A DNA stretch of 46,234 nucleotides from a virus. Shown here in pieces: positions 1 to 6,022 of the stretch. The translations under genes were made by a program, and so were the position numbers. Location: the IMG/VR virus record IMGVR_UViG_3300017708_003308, positions 1 to 46,234 of that record, one strand, 5' to 3'. Every line of letters starts with the position of its first letter. The stretch's first letter is position 1. The notes beneath the pieces were generated by a model. That model was not told the origin of the DNA. It saw only the letters and a program-made list of their open reading frames with translations, and ran no database searches.

Positions 1-72
1 CCGAACTTCGTGACGATCTGCTATTCGCTTGCAGATATATTCCAATCGCAAGCGATACTTTGAAGACAGCAT
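1..72 (-). CDS. Partial small protein, cut by the window edge
   Basis: The minus strand is open from an ATG at 72 to the left edge, giving 24 residues that begin MLSSKYRLRLEYICKRIA. From memory, short proteins with this LSS-K/R-YRLRLE-IC opening are common in marine cyanophages; their function is unknown. It follows the exported protein at 97-768 with a 24-base gap, so it is probably the next gene of the same minus-strand operon. The C-terminus is outside the window. Confidence 0.65.
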   Translation of the reverse strand, partial: MLSSKYRLRLEYICKRIADRHEVR

Positions 73-96
73 ACTGATATCTACACCTTTCTTACT

Positions 97-768
97 TTAG
101 CTCTGTTTTACTGACTTTTTTTTCATAAACCCCTCTTCTTTCAACCATTCTCCAGTGAGAGGCGTAGGTGTGTAATACTCCCACATCTTCTTAGGACCTG
201 CACAAATTTCAAGTGCATCTTTAGTTTTATCTTCGACATACATTGCCCACATTGCTTCAGCTTCAAACGGTAACACGTGCTCAGGATACGTTTTCTCTGC
301 GCCACGACGAATCCAATCAGGTACATCTTCCTCTGGGAAGATTAAAGCTGTAAAAGTATTATCTAAAGTCCCTGCCATACAGTCCTGAGCCGTGTGCCAT
401 CCTTCATGGCGAATGACTTGAATCAACTTGGTAGGCTGATCCACATAGAACTTGTTCAAAAATATGTTGTTGAAACGAACGTCATAGACCCCACGCATCC
501 GCATCGCGAAATACTTGTCATCTGCTAAGTAGAGGGTGGCGCCGACCTTATTCAGTGCAGCAATGATGCCATCAAGTTCGACGTCAGCAATACTGTATTC
601 AGGTCCAAGATCTGACCAGGTAGTTACCTCAACAACTTCTTCTGTACATTCTCGGAGCATCATGCAACCGACAGAGTCAAAGCTTCTCCAGCTCTTGACC
701 TTATCTTCAGCGAGCACAGGCGAAGCTAATGCTGCAGCCGCAAACACAGAAGCAAGAAACTTTTTCAT
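97..768 (-). CDS. Exported HExxH protein, putative zinc metallopeptidase
   Basis: This 223-residue protein starts with a clear signal peptide (Lys-Lys, then a hydrophobic Ala-rich core, probable cleavage after VLA at residue 20), so it should leave the cytoplasm. Residues 121-125 read HEGWH, a match to the zincin motif HExxH. Glu169 or Glu171 in the FEAEAMWA segment could be the third zinc ligand of a gluzincin-like fold; that is inference. Two Cys pairs (35/41 and 130/189) could form periplasmic disulfides. I do not recognise a named family. The gene stands apart from the basic-protein operon at 806-1392, upstream of it in the same direction. A phage might use such a protein on the host envelope, but the substrate is unknown. 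Confidence 0.8.
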   Translation of the reverse strand: MKKFLASVFAAAALASPVLAEDKVKSWRSFDSVGCMMLRECTEEVVEVTTWSDLGPEYSIADVELDGIIAALNKVGATLYLADDKYFAMRMRGVYDVRFNNIFLNKFYVDQPTKLIQVIRHEGWHTAQDCMAGTLDNTFTALIFPEEDVPDWIRRGAEKTYPEHVLPFEAEAMWAMYVEDKTKDALEICAGPKKMWEYYTPTPLTGEWLKEEGFMKKKSVKQS

Positions 769-805
769 GCAGCTCTTCTAAAAAAGATGACTTACTTTAA
801 TCGTG

Positions 806-1024
806 TCAACCTTGGCCCATCTTTCTTTTTTCAGCTTTGCTCACAGCCTTACGTGCTTTTTTTGCACGGTCAGTATTCTCAACGAACTGCTTACCCTTGC
901 GACTCTCACGTTTCTTCTTATCGTCCGTCTTCCTACGCTCAGACTTTGACATAGCAGCCCATGCCTTCTCAGGGAGGTAACGCTCAGTCGACTTCCTACC
1001 AGGTTCAATTGCTTTGTCAGCCAT
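806..1024 (-). CDS. Small very basic protein
   Basis: The 72-residue product is dominated by Lys, Arg and Glu (for example KSERRKTDDKKKRESRKGKQ) and should be highly charged, helical and possibly nucleic-acid binding. Its ATG lies inside the last codons of the 1017-1148 gene (ATGGCTGA overlap), which suggests translational coupling in a three-gene operon reading 1392 to 806. No signal peptide or membrane segment is visible. Similar small basic proteins are frequent in cyanophage genomes. Function unknown. Confidence 0.7.
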   Translation of the reverse strand: MADKAIEPGRKSTERYLPEKAWAAMSKSERRKTDDKKKRESRKGKQFVENTDRAKKARKAVSKAEKRKMGQG

Positions 1025-1148
1025 TTTCTTTTGATTTTTTCAGCGTGCTCAAAATTAAGCCAAGTTTCTTGGCCTGTTTAGCATGCATACGCGAAGCCTT
1101 CTCAAGCTCACTAATGATCGCATTAATCTTGGAGTGGACTTCAGTCAT
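1017..1148 (-). CDS. 43-residue helical protein in the basic-protein operon
   Basis: The frame runs ATG at 1148 to TGA at 1017 and encodes 43 residues starting MTEVHSKINAIISELEKA, predicted to be one amphipathic helix with a basic C-terminus. Its start overlaps the stop of the 1141-1392 gene and its stop overlaps the start of the 806-1024 gene. This tight interlocking is the main evidence that it is real. I do not recognise a family. Confidence 0.6.
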   Translation of the reverse strand: MTEVHSKINAIISELEKASRMHAKQAKKLGLILSTLKKSKENG

Positions 1149-1392
1149 CCTTCTTCTTTTCATAGTCTTTTCGAGTCATCCACTTCTCTTTCCCCCAGCG
1201 TTTGAGATCTTTCTGCTTTTCGCTCTTGCCTCCTTTGTAGCCTCCGCCTTTCTCCTTATAAGCTTTGGCTAACATTTGGGCTTTGCGAGCAGACCACTGA
1301 CCGGATTTACCACCTTTCGTGCCTGACATGATGCGGTTTTTAATGCGCTCACGTAGATCAGGTTTGGTGTACTTGGAATCATCTTGTGCCAT
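1141..1392 (-). CDS. DUF5872-like small basic protein
   Basis: The product is 83 residues if it starts at the ATG at 1392 (MAQDDSKYTK); an earlier in-frame ATG at 1416 would add eight residues that do not look conserved. The pattern YTKPDLRERIKNRIM, then GTKGGKSGQWSARKAQ, then YKEKGGGYKG matches my memory of DUF5872, a short uncharacterised domain found in bacteria, algae and viruses. Lys and Gly are abundant, so binding to nucleic acid is plausible but unproven. It is the first gene of the operon 1392-806. Confidence 0.7.
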   Translation of the reverse strand: MAQDDSKYTKPDLRERIKNRIMSGTKGGKSGQWSARKAQMLAKAYKEKGGGYKGGKSEKQKDLKRWGKEKWMTRKDYEKKKDD

Positions 1393-1417
1393 CTTTATAT
1401 CATAAATTAAGCACACA

Positions 1418-1448
1418 CAAAAAAGCCTGGATCATTAAGACCCAGGCT
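1418..1448 (-). terminator. Rho-independent terminator
   Basis: Read on the minus strand, AGCCTGG pairs with CCAGGCT around an 11-base loop and is followed by six T. It sits 19 bases after the stop codon of the 1467-1829 gene, so it should end that transcript before the DUF5872-like operon. Confidence 0.85.
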
Positions 1449-1466
1449 GATAAGTTCCTGTGTGAA

Positions 1467-1829
1467 TCAGAAGGAATATTTGATTCCGCCTTTTGCACCA
1501 TAGCCATTCTCTGCGGCGGTGATTAGGGACAACTCACCGTAAACGCTTACAGCTTCAGAAACAGCAACGGCGCCGCCAGCTTTACCAGAGAACTCAAAGT
1601 CGCTGGACGAGGAGGCTGCATCCACAGCGGAATAAGCAGGGCCACCTTGGATGTAGTAGGAAGCAGCACCGTTTTCACCTTCCCAACCCACGTGCATTTC
1701 GTGGAGGGCTGAGTTGTAGTCAGATCCCGTGTAGGAAAGGTTGGTTTCCCAGTTCAGGTATGGGCCTGCAAAAGCTGCAGGGGTCGATGCGGCGATAGCT
1801 GCAGCAGCTGCAAGTAATTTCTTGAACAC
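1467..1829 (-). CDS. Exported porin-like or beta-barrel-like protein
   Basis: The 120-residue protein has a signal peptide (MFKKLLAAAAAIAAS, cleavage probably after AFA near residue 21). The mature part is rich in Tyr, Gly and Ser with alternating beta-strand patterns and ends YSF; a terminal Phe is a classic outer-membrane barrel signal. At about 100 mature residues it is short, perhaps a small barrel or an oligomer. From memory, close relatives occur in many marine cyanophages. It has its own terminator (1418-1448), so it is probably a single-gene transcript. It could alter the host outer membrane during infection or be carried on the virion. Confidence 0.75.
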   Translation of the reverse strand: MFKKLLAAAAAIAASTPAAFAGPYLNWETNLSYTGSDYNSALHEMHVGWEGENGAASYYIQGGPAYSAVDAASSSSDFEFSGKAGGAVAVSEAVSVYGELSLITAAENGYGAKGGIKYSF

Positions 1830-1974
1830 AGTCTATAGAAAATAGAGATACATTCAAAAATATAGCGAGACCTAATCAAAATAAAGCCATAGACAGTCAA
1901 AAAACTGACATTTTCATGAGTAATTCTACTCAGTTTTCAGTGGGTCTAGAGTTTTAGAACGGAGGAACTTCAAA

Positions 1975-2196
1975 ATGAACCGATTTATCCCACCCTTTAT
2001 TCTTTCTTTTATGACACTCAGTGTTGTTACGAACGTAAAACCTGTAGCTGCACGTTTTATTTGTGACACCAAGGATGAATTGATCGCAACGATCTACAAT
2101 GATCCTTTTTACTCAAAGCCACGTAATCACAGAGATAGAGACCAGCTAATCATGCGAATTATACGCGCAGAGACTGTATGTCCAGAGAAAGATTAG
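1975..2196 (+). CDS. Small exported protein
   Basis: The 73-residue product has an N-terminal hydrophobic segment (about residues 5-20) and a plausible cleavage site after VAA near residue 26, leaving about 47 mature residues with two Cys. The ATG is preceded by a strong ribosome binding site (GGAGGA at 1962-1967), which supports the start. It is divergent from the porin-like gene, so the 145 bases between 1829 and 1975 should hold two promoters. I do not recognise a family. Confidence 0.65.
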   Translation: MNRFIPPFILSFMTLSVVTNVKPVAARFICDTKDELIATIYNDPFYSKPRNHRDRDQLIMRIIRAETVCPEKD

Positions 2197-2227
2197 CTAG
2201 CCTTATATTTAACAAACAACTGAAGAA

Positions 2228-2392
2228 TCAAAATGGTGAATGAACCTGACCGTCAGTCTGACTTGGACGATAAGGAAGCGTCCTGTAGCGTAAAGAGAGT
2301 TGAGGGCGATGACGATTGTTCCGGTCAAGACGATCAGCCTCAACCTGATCCTCTTTGTAATATCGGGTGCCCCTGTAAGTTAACTGAGTCAT
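2228..2392 (-). CDS. DUF4278-like small protein
   Basis: Starting at the ATG at 2392 the product is 54 residues and opens MTQLTYRGTRYYKED. The LTYRG-x-x-Y opening and a later RTLPYRP match my memory of DUF4278, a short domain common in cyanobacteria. An ATG at 2419 would add nine hydrophobic residues that lie before the conserved part, so the shorter start is preferred. The link to cyanobacterial proteins supports a cyanobacterial host. Function unknown. Confidence 0.65.
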   Translation of the reverse strand: MTQLTYRGTRYYKEDQVEADRLDRNNRHRPQLSLRYRTLPYRPSQTDGQVHSPF

Positions 2393-2482
2393 GATTGTCC
2401 TTTGAACTAAGACAATCATACGAATTTTGTAACGATTACTACCGTTTATGTAGTAACACTTAATCTAAAGACATCGTTAAGT

Positions 2483-2606
2483 TTGGGGTGCAACCTCACC
2501 GATAGTGGTGCCGGCAAGGTTGATCAGTTTCCAGGTGCGAGAAACAGCAAAAATCGCACCTCCCCAGGGCCTGACGCTGTTCTTCTTCGGCCCCGGATGT
2601 ATAATA
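2483..2606 (+). promoter_or_regulatory. Structured leader region with -10-like box
   Basis: This stretch between genes contains three nested or adjacent inverted repeats: CAACC 2491-2495 with GGTTG 2518-2522 enclosing CACC 2497-2500 with GGTG 2507-2510; a perfect 8-base stem AGGTGCGA 2533-2540 with TCGCACCT 2554-2561; and GGGCC 2567-2571 with GGCCC 2589-2593. A TATAAT hexamer follows at 2600-2605, without a convincing -35 box. The layout suggests either a structured small RNA ending near 2595 or a regulatory region ahead of the 2608/2671 gene. Confidence 0.45.
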
Positions 2607-2607
2607 G

Positions 2608-2865
2608 ATGTATCAACTCTGTTTTACATGGACCGTGTTATCCAAAACACAGCCAAAACTTATAGGTTCTGTGTGCAGTGATTCCGGTACGCTCTCTATT
2701 GTTGATACATGTCTTGTCAAGACTTACAGGCATGGTAAGGTCAAGTTTCCAAAACGTAATCTCTACACCTCTTTCGAGACTGAAATTGGTGACGGAGACT
2801 TCCCGGTCTACGAAGTAAGGGATAGTAAAGGTAAACTCAAATGCATAGTGATAAGCCTCGAGTGA
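2608..2865 (+). CDS. Small protein of unknown function
   Basis: The frame gives 85 residues from the ATG at 2608. If the TATAAT at 2600-2605 is a real -10 box, transcription would start after that ATG and the GTG at 2671 (product of 64 residues opening VCSDSGTLSIVD) would be the better start. The conserved-looking part is the second half (KFPKRNLYTSFETEIGDGDF and later YEVRDSKGKLKCIVISLE), which reads like a small beta-rich domain. Its 3' end overlaps the start of the next gene by 25 bases. Not recognised. Confidence 0.5.
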   Translation: MYQLCFTWTVLSKTQPKLIGSVCSDSGTLSIVDTCLVKTYRHGKVKFPKRNLYTSFETEIGDGDFPVYEVRDSKGKLKCIVISLE

Positions 2866-3119
2866 AGTACGTAGACCCCGTTAAGAACCCAAACCTCTGG
2901 CTTGAATTAACTATTCTCAAAATGATTGAGGATAGAAATCCGGAACACGAGTCGACCCTACGCAGTGCTCTTCATGCAATCATTCACTGGATTGAACCGG
3001 GCTTAGTAGATGAGCTATTTGGTGAGTGGATCCAACAGTACCTAGACGCTCATAACGCACTAGAAAGCAATCAAAATAATTCTGATCCGCCGTGTTCGCT
3101 AGAGGCTGGTCAGGAGTAA
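2841..3119 (+). CDS. Small helical protein of unknown function
   Basis: The 92-residue product starts at an ATG inside the end of the previous gene. It looks mostly helical (LWLELTILKMIEDR, later SALHAIIHWIEPGLVDELF) with an acidic tail. It has no signal peptide. Its last 140 bases are antisense to the end of the minus-strand gene 2980-3582, an unusually long convergent overlap. I do not recognise a family. Confidence 0.55.
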   Translation: MHSDKPRVKYVDPVKNPNLWLELTILKMIEDRNPEHESTLRSALHAIIHWIEPGLVDELFGEWIQQYLDAHNALESNQNNSDPPCSLEAGQE

Positions 3120-3582
3120 TCCCACTTATTTTGAACTGATTTCTGATCGGGTCATCTGGATAAGGTGGTCTATGCCAAAAGAACTCCTTCCGATCTTCGT
3201 TAACCGTCCACTCTGGATGGTGTCTTCTCCACCAACTAAACGCAGAGAACTGCTTAGCTGGCGCACCTGAAGTGCTATCGATAACAAGAACGTCACCAGG
3301 GGCAAGTACCCAACGCAGCCGAAGGACTTCCATAAAGCCTCGTCGTATTGCTTTAATCCCTACTCTTCCATTAAATGCATCGTCTAGAGATCTCCTCCTC
3401 TTATTCTCACGTCTCCAGTACCAATCGTTAAGTTGCCGTTGTGACTTTCCGATCGCAAAACCAGTGTTCCATAACCAAAATCCAGGGCGATACTCGTGCA
3501 CTGGTTGGAGAAAGATTTTACAAAGGTGATCTCCTACTTGAAATGTAGAGCTTGTAAACTTGCGGCGTACTCGATATGACAT
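2980..3582 (-). CDS. Trp- and Arg-rich protein of unknown function
   Basis: This 200-residue protein is basic and rich in Trp and Arg (WLWNTGFAIGKSQRQLNDWY, and SWWRRHHPEW). The composition is coherent over the first 160 residues and resembles hypothetical proteins I remember from cyanophages and cyanobacteria. The last ~47 residues lie antisense to the 2841-3119 gene. It is the only minus-strand gene among plus-strand neighbours and is divergent from the gene starting near 3602. No function can be read from the sequence. Confidence 0.6.
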   Translation of the reverse strand: MSYRVRRKFTSSTFQVGDHLCKIFLQPVHEYRPGFWLWNTGFAIGKSQRQLNDWYWRRENKRRRSLDDAFNGRVGIKAIRRGFMEVLRLRWVLAPGDVLVIDSTSGAPAKQFSAFSWWRRHHPEWTVNEDRKEFFWHRPPYPDDPIRNQFKISGITPDQPLANTADQNYFDCFLVRYERLGTVGSTHQIAHLLSPVQSSE

Positions 3583-3601
3583 CGTGGAAGAATTACTAGC
3601 G

Positions 3602-3865
3602 ATGATTCAAAAGGACCAGGAACTCTGGGACCTTATGGAGCAGCTGAAGCACCAAGACGAGGAGCCTACTGATTTCATCTTAGACGTCGCACAGATGCTT
3701 GCAATTGAATTTGAAGATCTTCATCGCACTGATCTAAACGACAAGCTCGATGCTTTGTTCGGAGGACTACCCCCCAAGGCTTTTGAGATGGTGCCTTTGT
3801 TCCTTCACATTGCTCTCGACATTTTCATGATGCGGGCCATCCCCAACAACGAACAAGGTGGATGA
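3602..3865 (+). CDS. Small acidic helical protein
   Basis: From the ATG at 3602 the product is 87 residues, acidic and helical at first (MIQKDQELWDLMEQLKHQ), with a hydrophobic stretch near the C-terminus (FEMVPLFLHIALDIFMM) that may be a membrane-associated helix. GTG at 3584 and TTG at 3560 are earlier in-frame options. GGAAG lies 11 bases before the chosen ATG. The stop overlaps the start of the next gene (ATGA), suggesting coupling. Not recognised. Confidence 0.55.
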   Translation: MIQKDQELWDLMEQLKHQDEEPTDFILDVAQMLAIEFEDLHRTDLNDKLDALFGGLPPKAFEMVPLFLHIALDIFMMRAIPNNEQGG

Positions 3866-4101
3866 AAATGAAATCAGGATTCGTTTTCTGCAACTTAGAT
3901 AAGCAAAACGTGCTTTGCTACACCAGTGATCGGACCTCTGTCGAATTGATTCCTGTTGATTCTGCGGCAAGCCTTGGAAGAGCAATCTGCTTGAGTGACA
4001 GAACAGAGATGAGGAATATTCAAGAAAGGCTACGAAAGTGTGACATCATCGACAACGTCTATATTGTGAACATTGGATCCCTGTACAAGCGCTTCCTCTG
4101 A
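3862..4101 (+). CDS. Small protein just upstream of DNA polymerase
   Basis: The 79-residue product starts at an ATG overlapping the previous stop. It has a beta-rich first half (SGFVFCNLDKQNVLCYTSD) and a helical second half. The gene ends 7 bases before the preferred DNA polymerase start at 4109, so the two are probably co-transcribed. Family and function are not recognised. Confidence 0.6.
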   Translation: MKMKSGFVFCNLDKQNVLCYTSDRTSVELIPVDSAASLGRAICLSDRTEMRNIQERLRKCDIIDNVYIVNIGSLYKRFL

Positions 4102-4108
4102 TTATCCA

Positions 4109-5959
4109 ATGTTGAGATACGCATGCGACATCGAGACTAACGGTCTCCTGCATCAACTTGATCGCGTGCACAGTCTTGTGCTAAGAAATCTTGATACAAA
4201 CGAAGTAATAAGTTGCTCGAATGAGGGTAATTATCTGCCGTTGCAACATGGCCTGAATTTGTTACAAAATGCTGATCTAATCGTAGGGCATAATTTTATT
4301 AATTTTGATATGCGAGGGCTGGCTAGGGTCTACCCTACATTTAAAATTAAAGAAAAATGTGATATTCATGATACGTTAATTATCAGTCGTGTTTTGTCGC
4401 CAGAACTTGAACAGATTGACTTGCAAAAATATCCTCACATCGATAATAAGTATAAAGGTCGACACTCTTTAGCAGCCTGGGGCGAACGGCTAGGCGTTGC
4501 CAAAATAAAATTCACAGAGAACCAGTCCAAAAATTCTATATCAAAGGAAAATGTCTGGGAACATTGGTCGAAAGAGATGCAGGTGTACTGCGAGCAAGAC
4601 ACTCTCGTGACAAAGGTCTTGTATGAATACTTCCTGACACAAGAACTTGATCTGCGCTGCTTTGAACTGGAACATGAATTCGCAGCTATTATGACAATGC
4701 AAGAAGACTTTGGATTTCCCTTTGATGAAAGGTCTGCTTTCGCACTTGTCAATACACTTAAGACGCGACGGTCGGAAATCGACGAACAGCTTCAAGAAGT
4801 ATTTCCGCCAATTGTGGAAGAACGTTTTTCAGAAAAGACAGGTAAACGCCTCAAAGACAGGGTCGTTCTATTTAATCCCGGTTCGCGTCAACAAACGGCA
4901 CAACGTTTACAGGAGCGTTACGATGAAATTAGTTTCAACCAAACGGAGAAAGGCAATGTCAAGGTTGATGATGAAGTCCTTGAAAAGCTTGGTGAAAAAT
5001 ACCCAGAAGCTAAGCTCCTTGCTGAATATCAAACGCTCAACAAAAGGCTTGGCCAAATTGCTGAAGGTAAGGAAGCGTGGCTGACTCACAGTCGAGTTTT
5101 TGACGATAGTCGTATCCACGGTACAGTTATTACTAACGCCTGTATCAGCGGCAGGTGCTCACACCGGCGTCCCAACATGGCGCAAATTCCCAGCGTAGGT
5201 CATCATTATGGAGCGGAATGTAGATCTTTATTCGTGGCTCCTGTGGGTTGGCTTCTTGTCGGTAGTGACGCAAGCGGCTTGGAGCTTAGGGCACTTGGTG
5301 CTTGGTTAGCGCACTTTGATGGTGGGAAATATGCGAAACTTGTAAGTACTGAAGGTTTTGATATCCATACATACAATGCGCAACTGTTTGGTATTTTCGA
5401 TGGTCAGGGGGAGATCCCTAAAAAGATTAGAGACCTTTCGAAAAGATTAATTTATGCCCTACTTTATGGTGCCGGATCAAAGAAGGTGGGTAGTGTCATT
5501 GATCCATCTTTAGGTGAATGGAAGCAGGCTGATCTTGGTAAGGAAACGATTAATACTTTCTATAAAAATCTACCAGCTATCAAACAACTTAAAGACAAGA
5601 TTGATGAGCGTATATCTCAACGAGGATACTTGACTGGTATTGATGGCCGTCATCTTCAAATTCGTTCTAGGCATTCAGCACTTAATCAACTTCTTCAGTC
5701 GACAGGTGCAATCACTGTAAAGAAAGCAACAACAATTTTGTACGATGATTTAAAAGAGGTGGGACTCCAATGGGGAAAAGACTATGCGTTTGTTGCACAC
5801 GTGCACGACGAAATTCAATCTTTAGTAAGGCCTGAGTATGTTGCACCTTACACAACACTTGCGATTGCTTCGTTTAGAAAATCAGGTGAGTTCTACAATC
5901 TTAAGTGCCCAATGACTGGTGAGGCTCGTGTTGGGCACAACTGGATGGAGACTCATTAA
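4109..5959 (+). CDS. T7-type family A DNA polymerase
   Basis: The enzyme replicates the phage genome. From the ATG at 4109 it has 616 residues, somewhat shorter than T7 gp5 (704). The N-terminal 3'-5' exonuclease domain begins with the DxE motif (Asp7, Glu9 in ACDIETNG). The polymerase domain has motif A SDASGLELR (Asp387), motif B RDLSKRLIYALLYGAG (Arg441, Lys445, Tyr449) and motif C HDE (566-568). All three closely track T7 gp5, and Tyr449 corresponds to T7 Tyr526, the nucleotide-selectivity position. A TTG at 4073 is in frame but would add twelve residues before the conserved MLRYACDIE start. The gene ends a short plus-strand operon and converges on the tail fibre gene at 6023. Confidence 0.95.
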   Translation: MLRYACDIETNGLLHQLDRVHSLVLRNLDTNEVISCSNEGNYLPLQHGLNLLQNADLIVGHNFINFDMRGLARVYPTFKIKEKCDIHDTLIISRVLSPELEQIDLQKYPHIDNKYKGRHSLAAWGERLGVAKIKFTENQSKNSISKENVWEHWSKEMQVYCEQDTLVTKVLYEYFLTQELDLRCFELEHEFAAIMTMQEDFGFPFDERSAFALVNTLKTRRSEIDEQLQEVFPPIVEERFSEKTGKRLKDRVVLFNPGSRQQTAQRLQERYDEISFNQTEKGNVKVDDEVLEKLGEKYPEAKLLAEYQTLNKRLGQIAEGKEAWLTHSRVFDDSRIHGTVITNACISGRCSHRRPNMAQIPSVGHHYGAECRSLFVAPVGWLLVGSDASGLELRALGAWLAHFDGGKYAKLVSTEGFDIHTYNAQLFGIFDGQGEIPKKIRDLSKRLIYALLYGAGSKKVGSVIDPSLGEWKQADLGKETINTFYKNLPAIKQLKDKIDERISQRGYLTGIDGRHLQIRSRHSALNQLLQSTGAITVKKATTILYDDLKEVGLQWGKDYAFVAHVHDEIQSLVRPEYVAPYTTLAIASFRKSGEFYNLKCPMTGEARVGHNWMETH

Positions 5960-6022
5960 AAAGCAAACTAAAAAGGTGACAGGGAAGTATGCCACCTCGC
6001 GTCACTATGGGGGCGATTACCT

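Noticed and set aside
5960-6022. GTGAC/GTCAC inverted repeat as bidirectional terminator
   Set aside because: The stem is only five bases with a large loop and lacks a T run on either strand.
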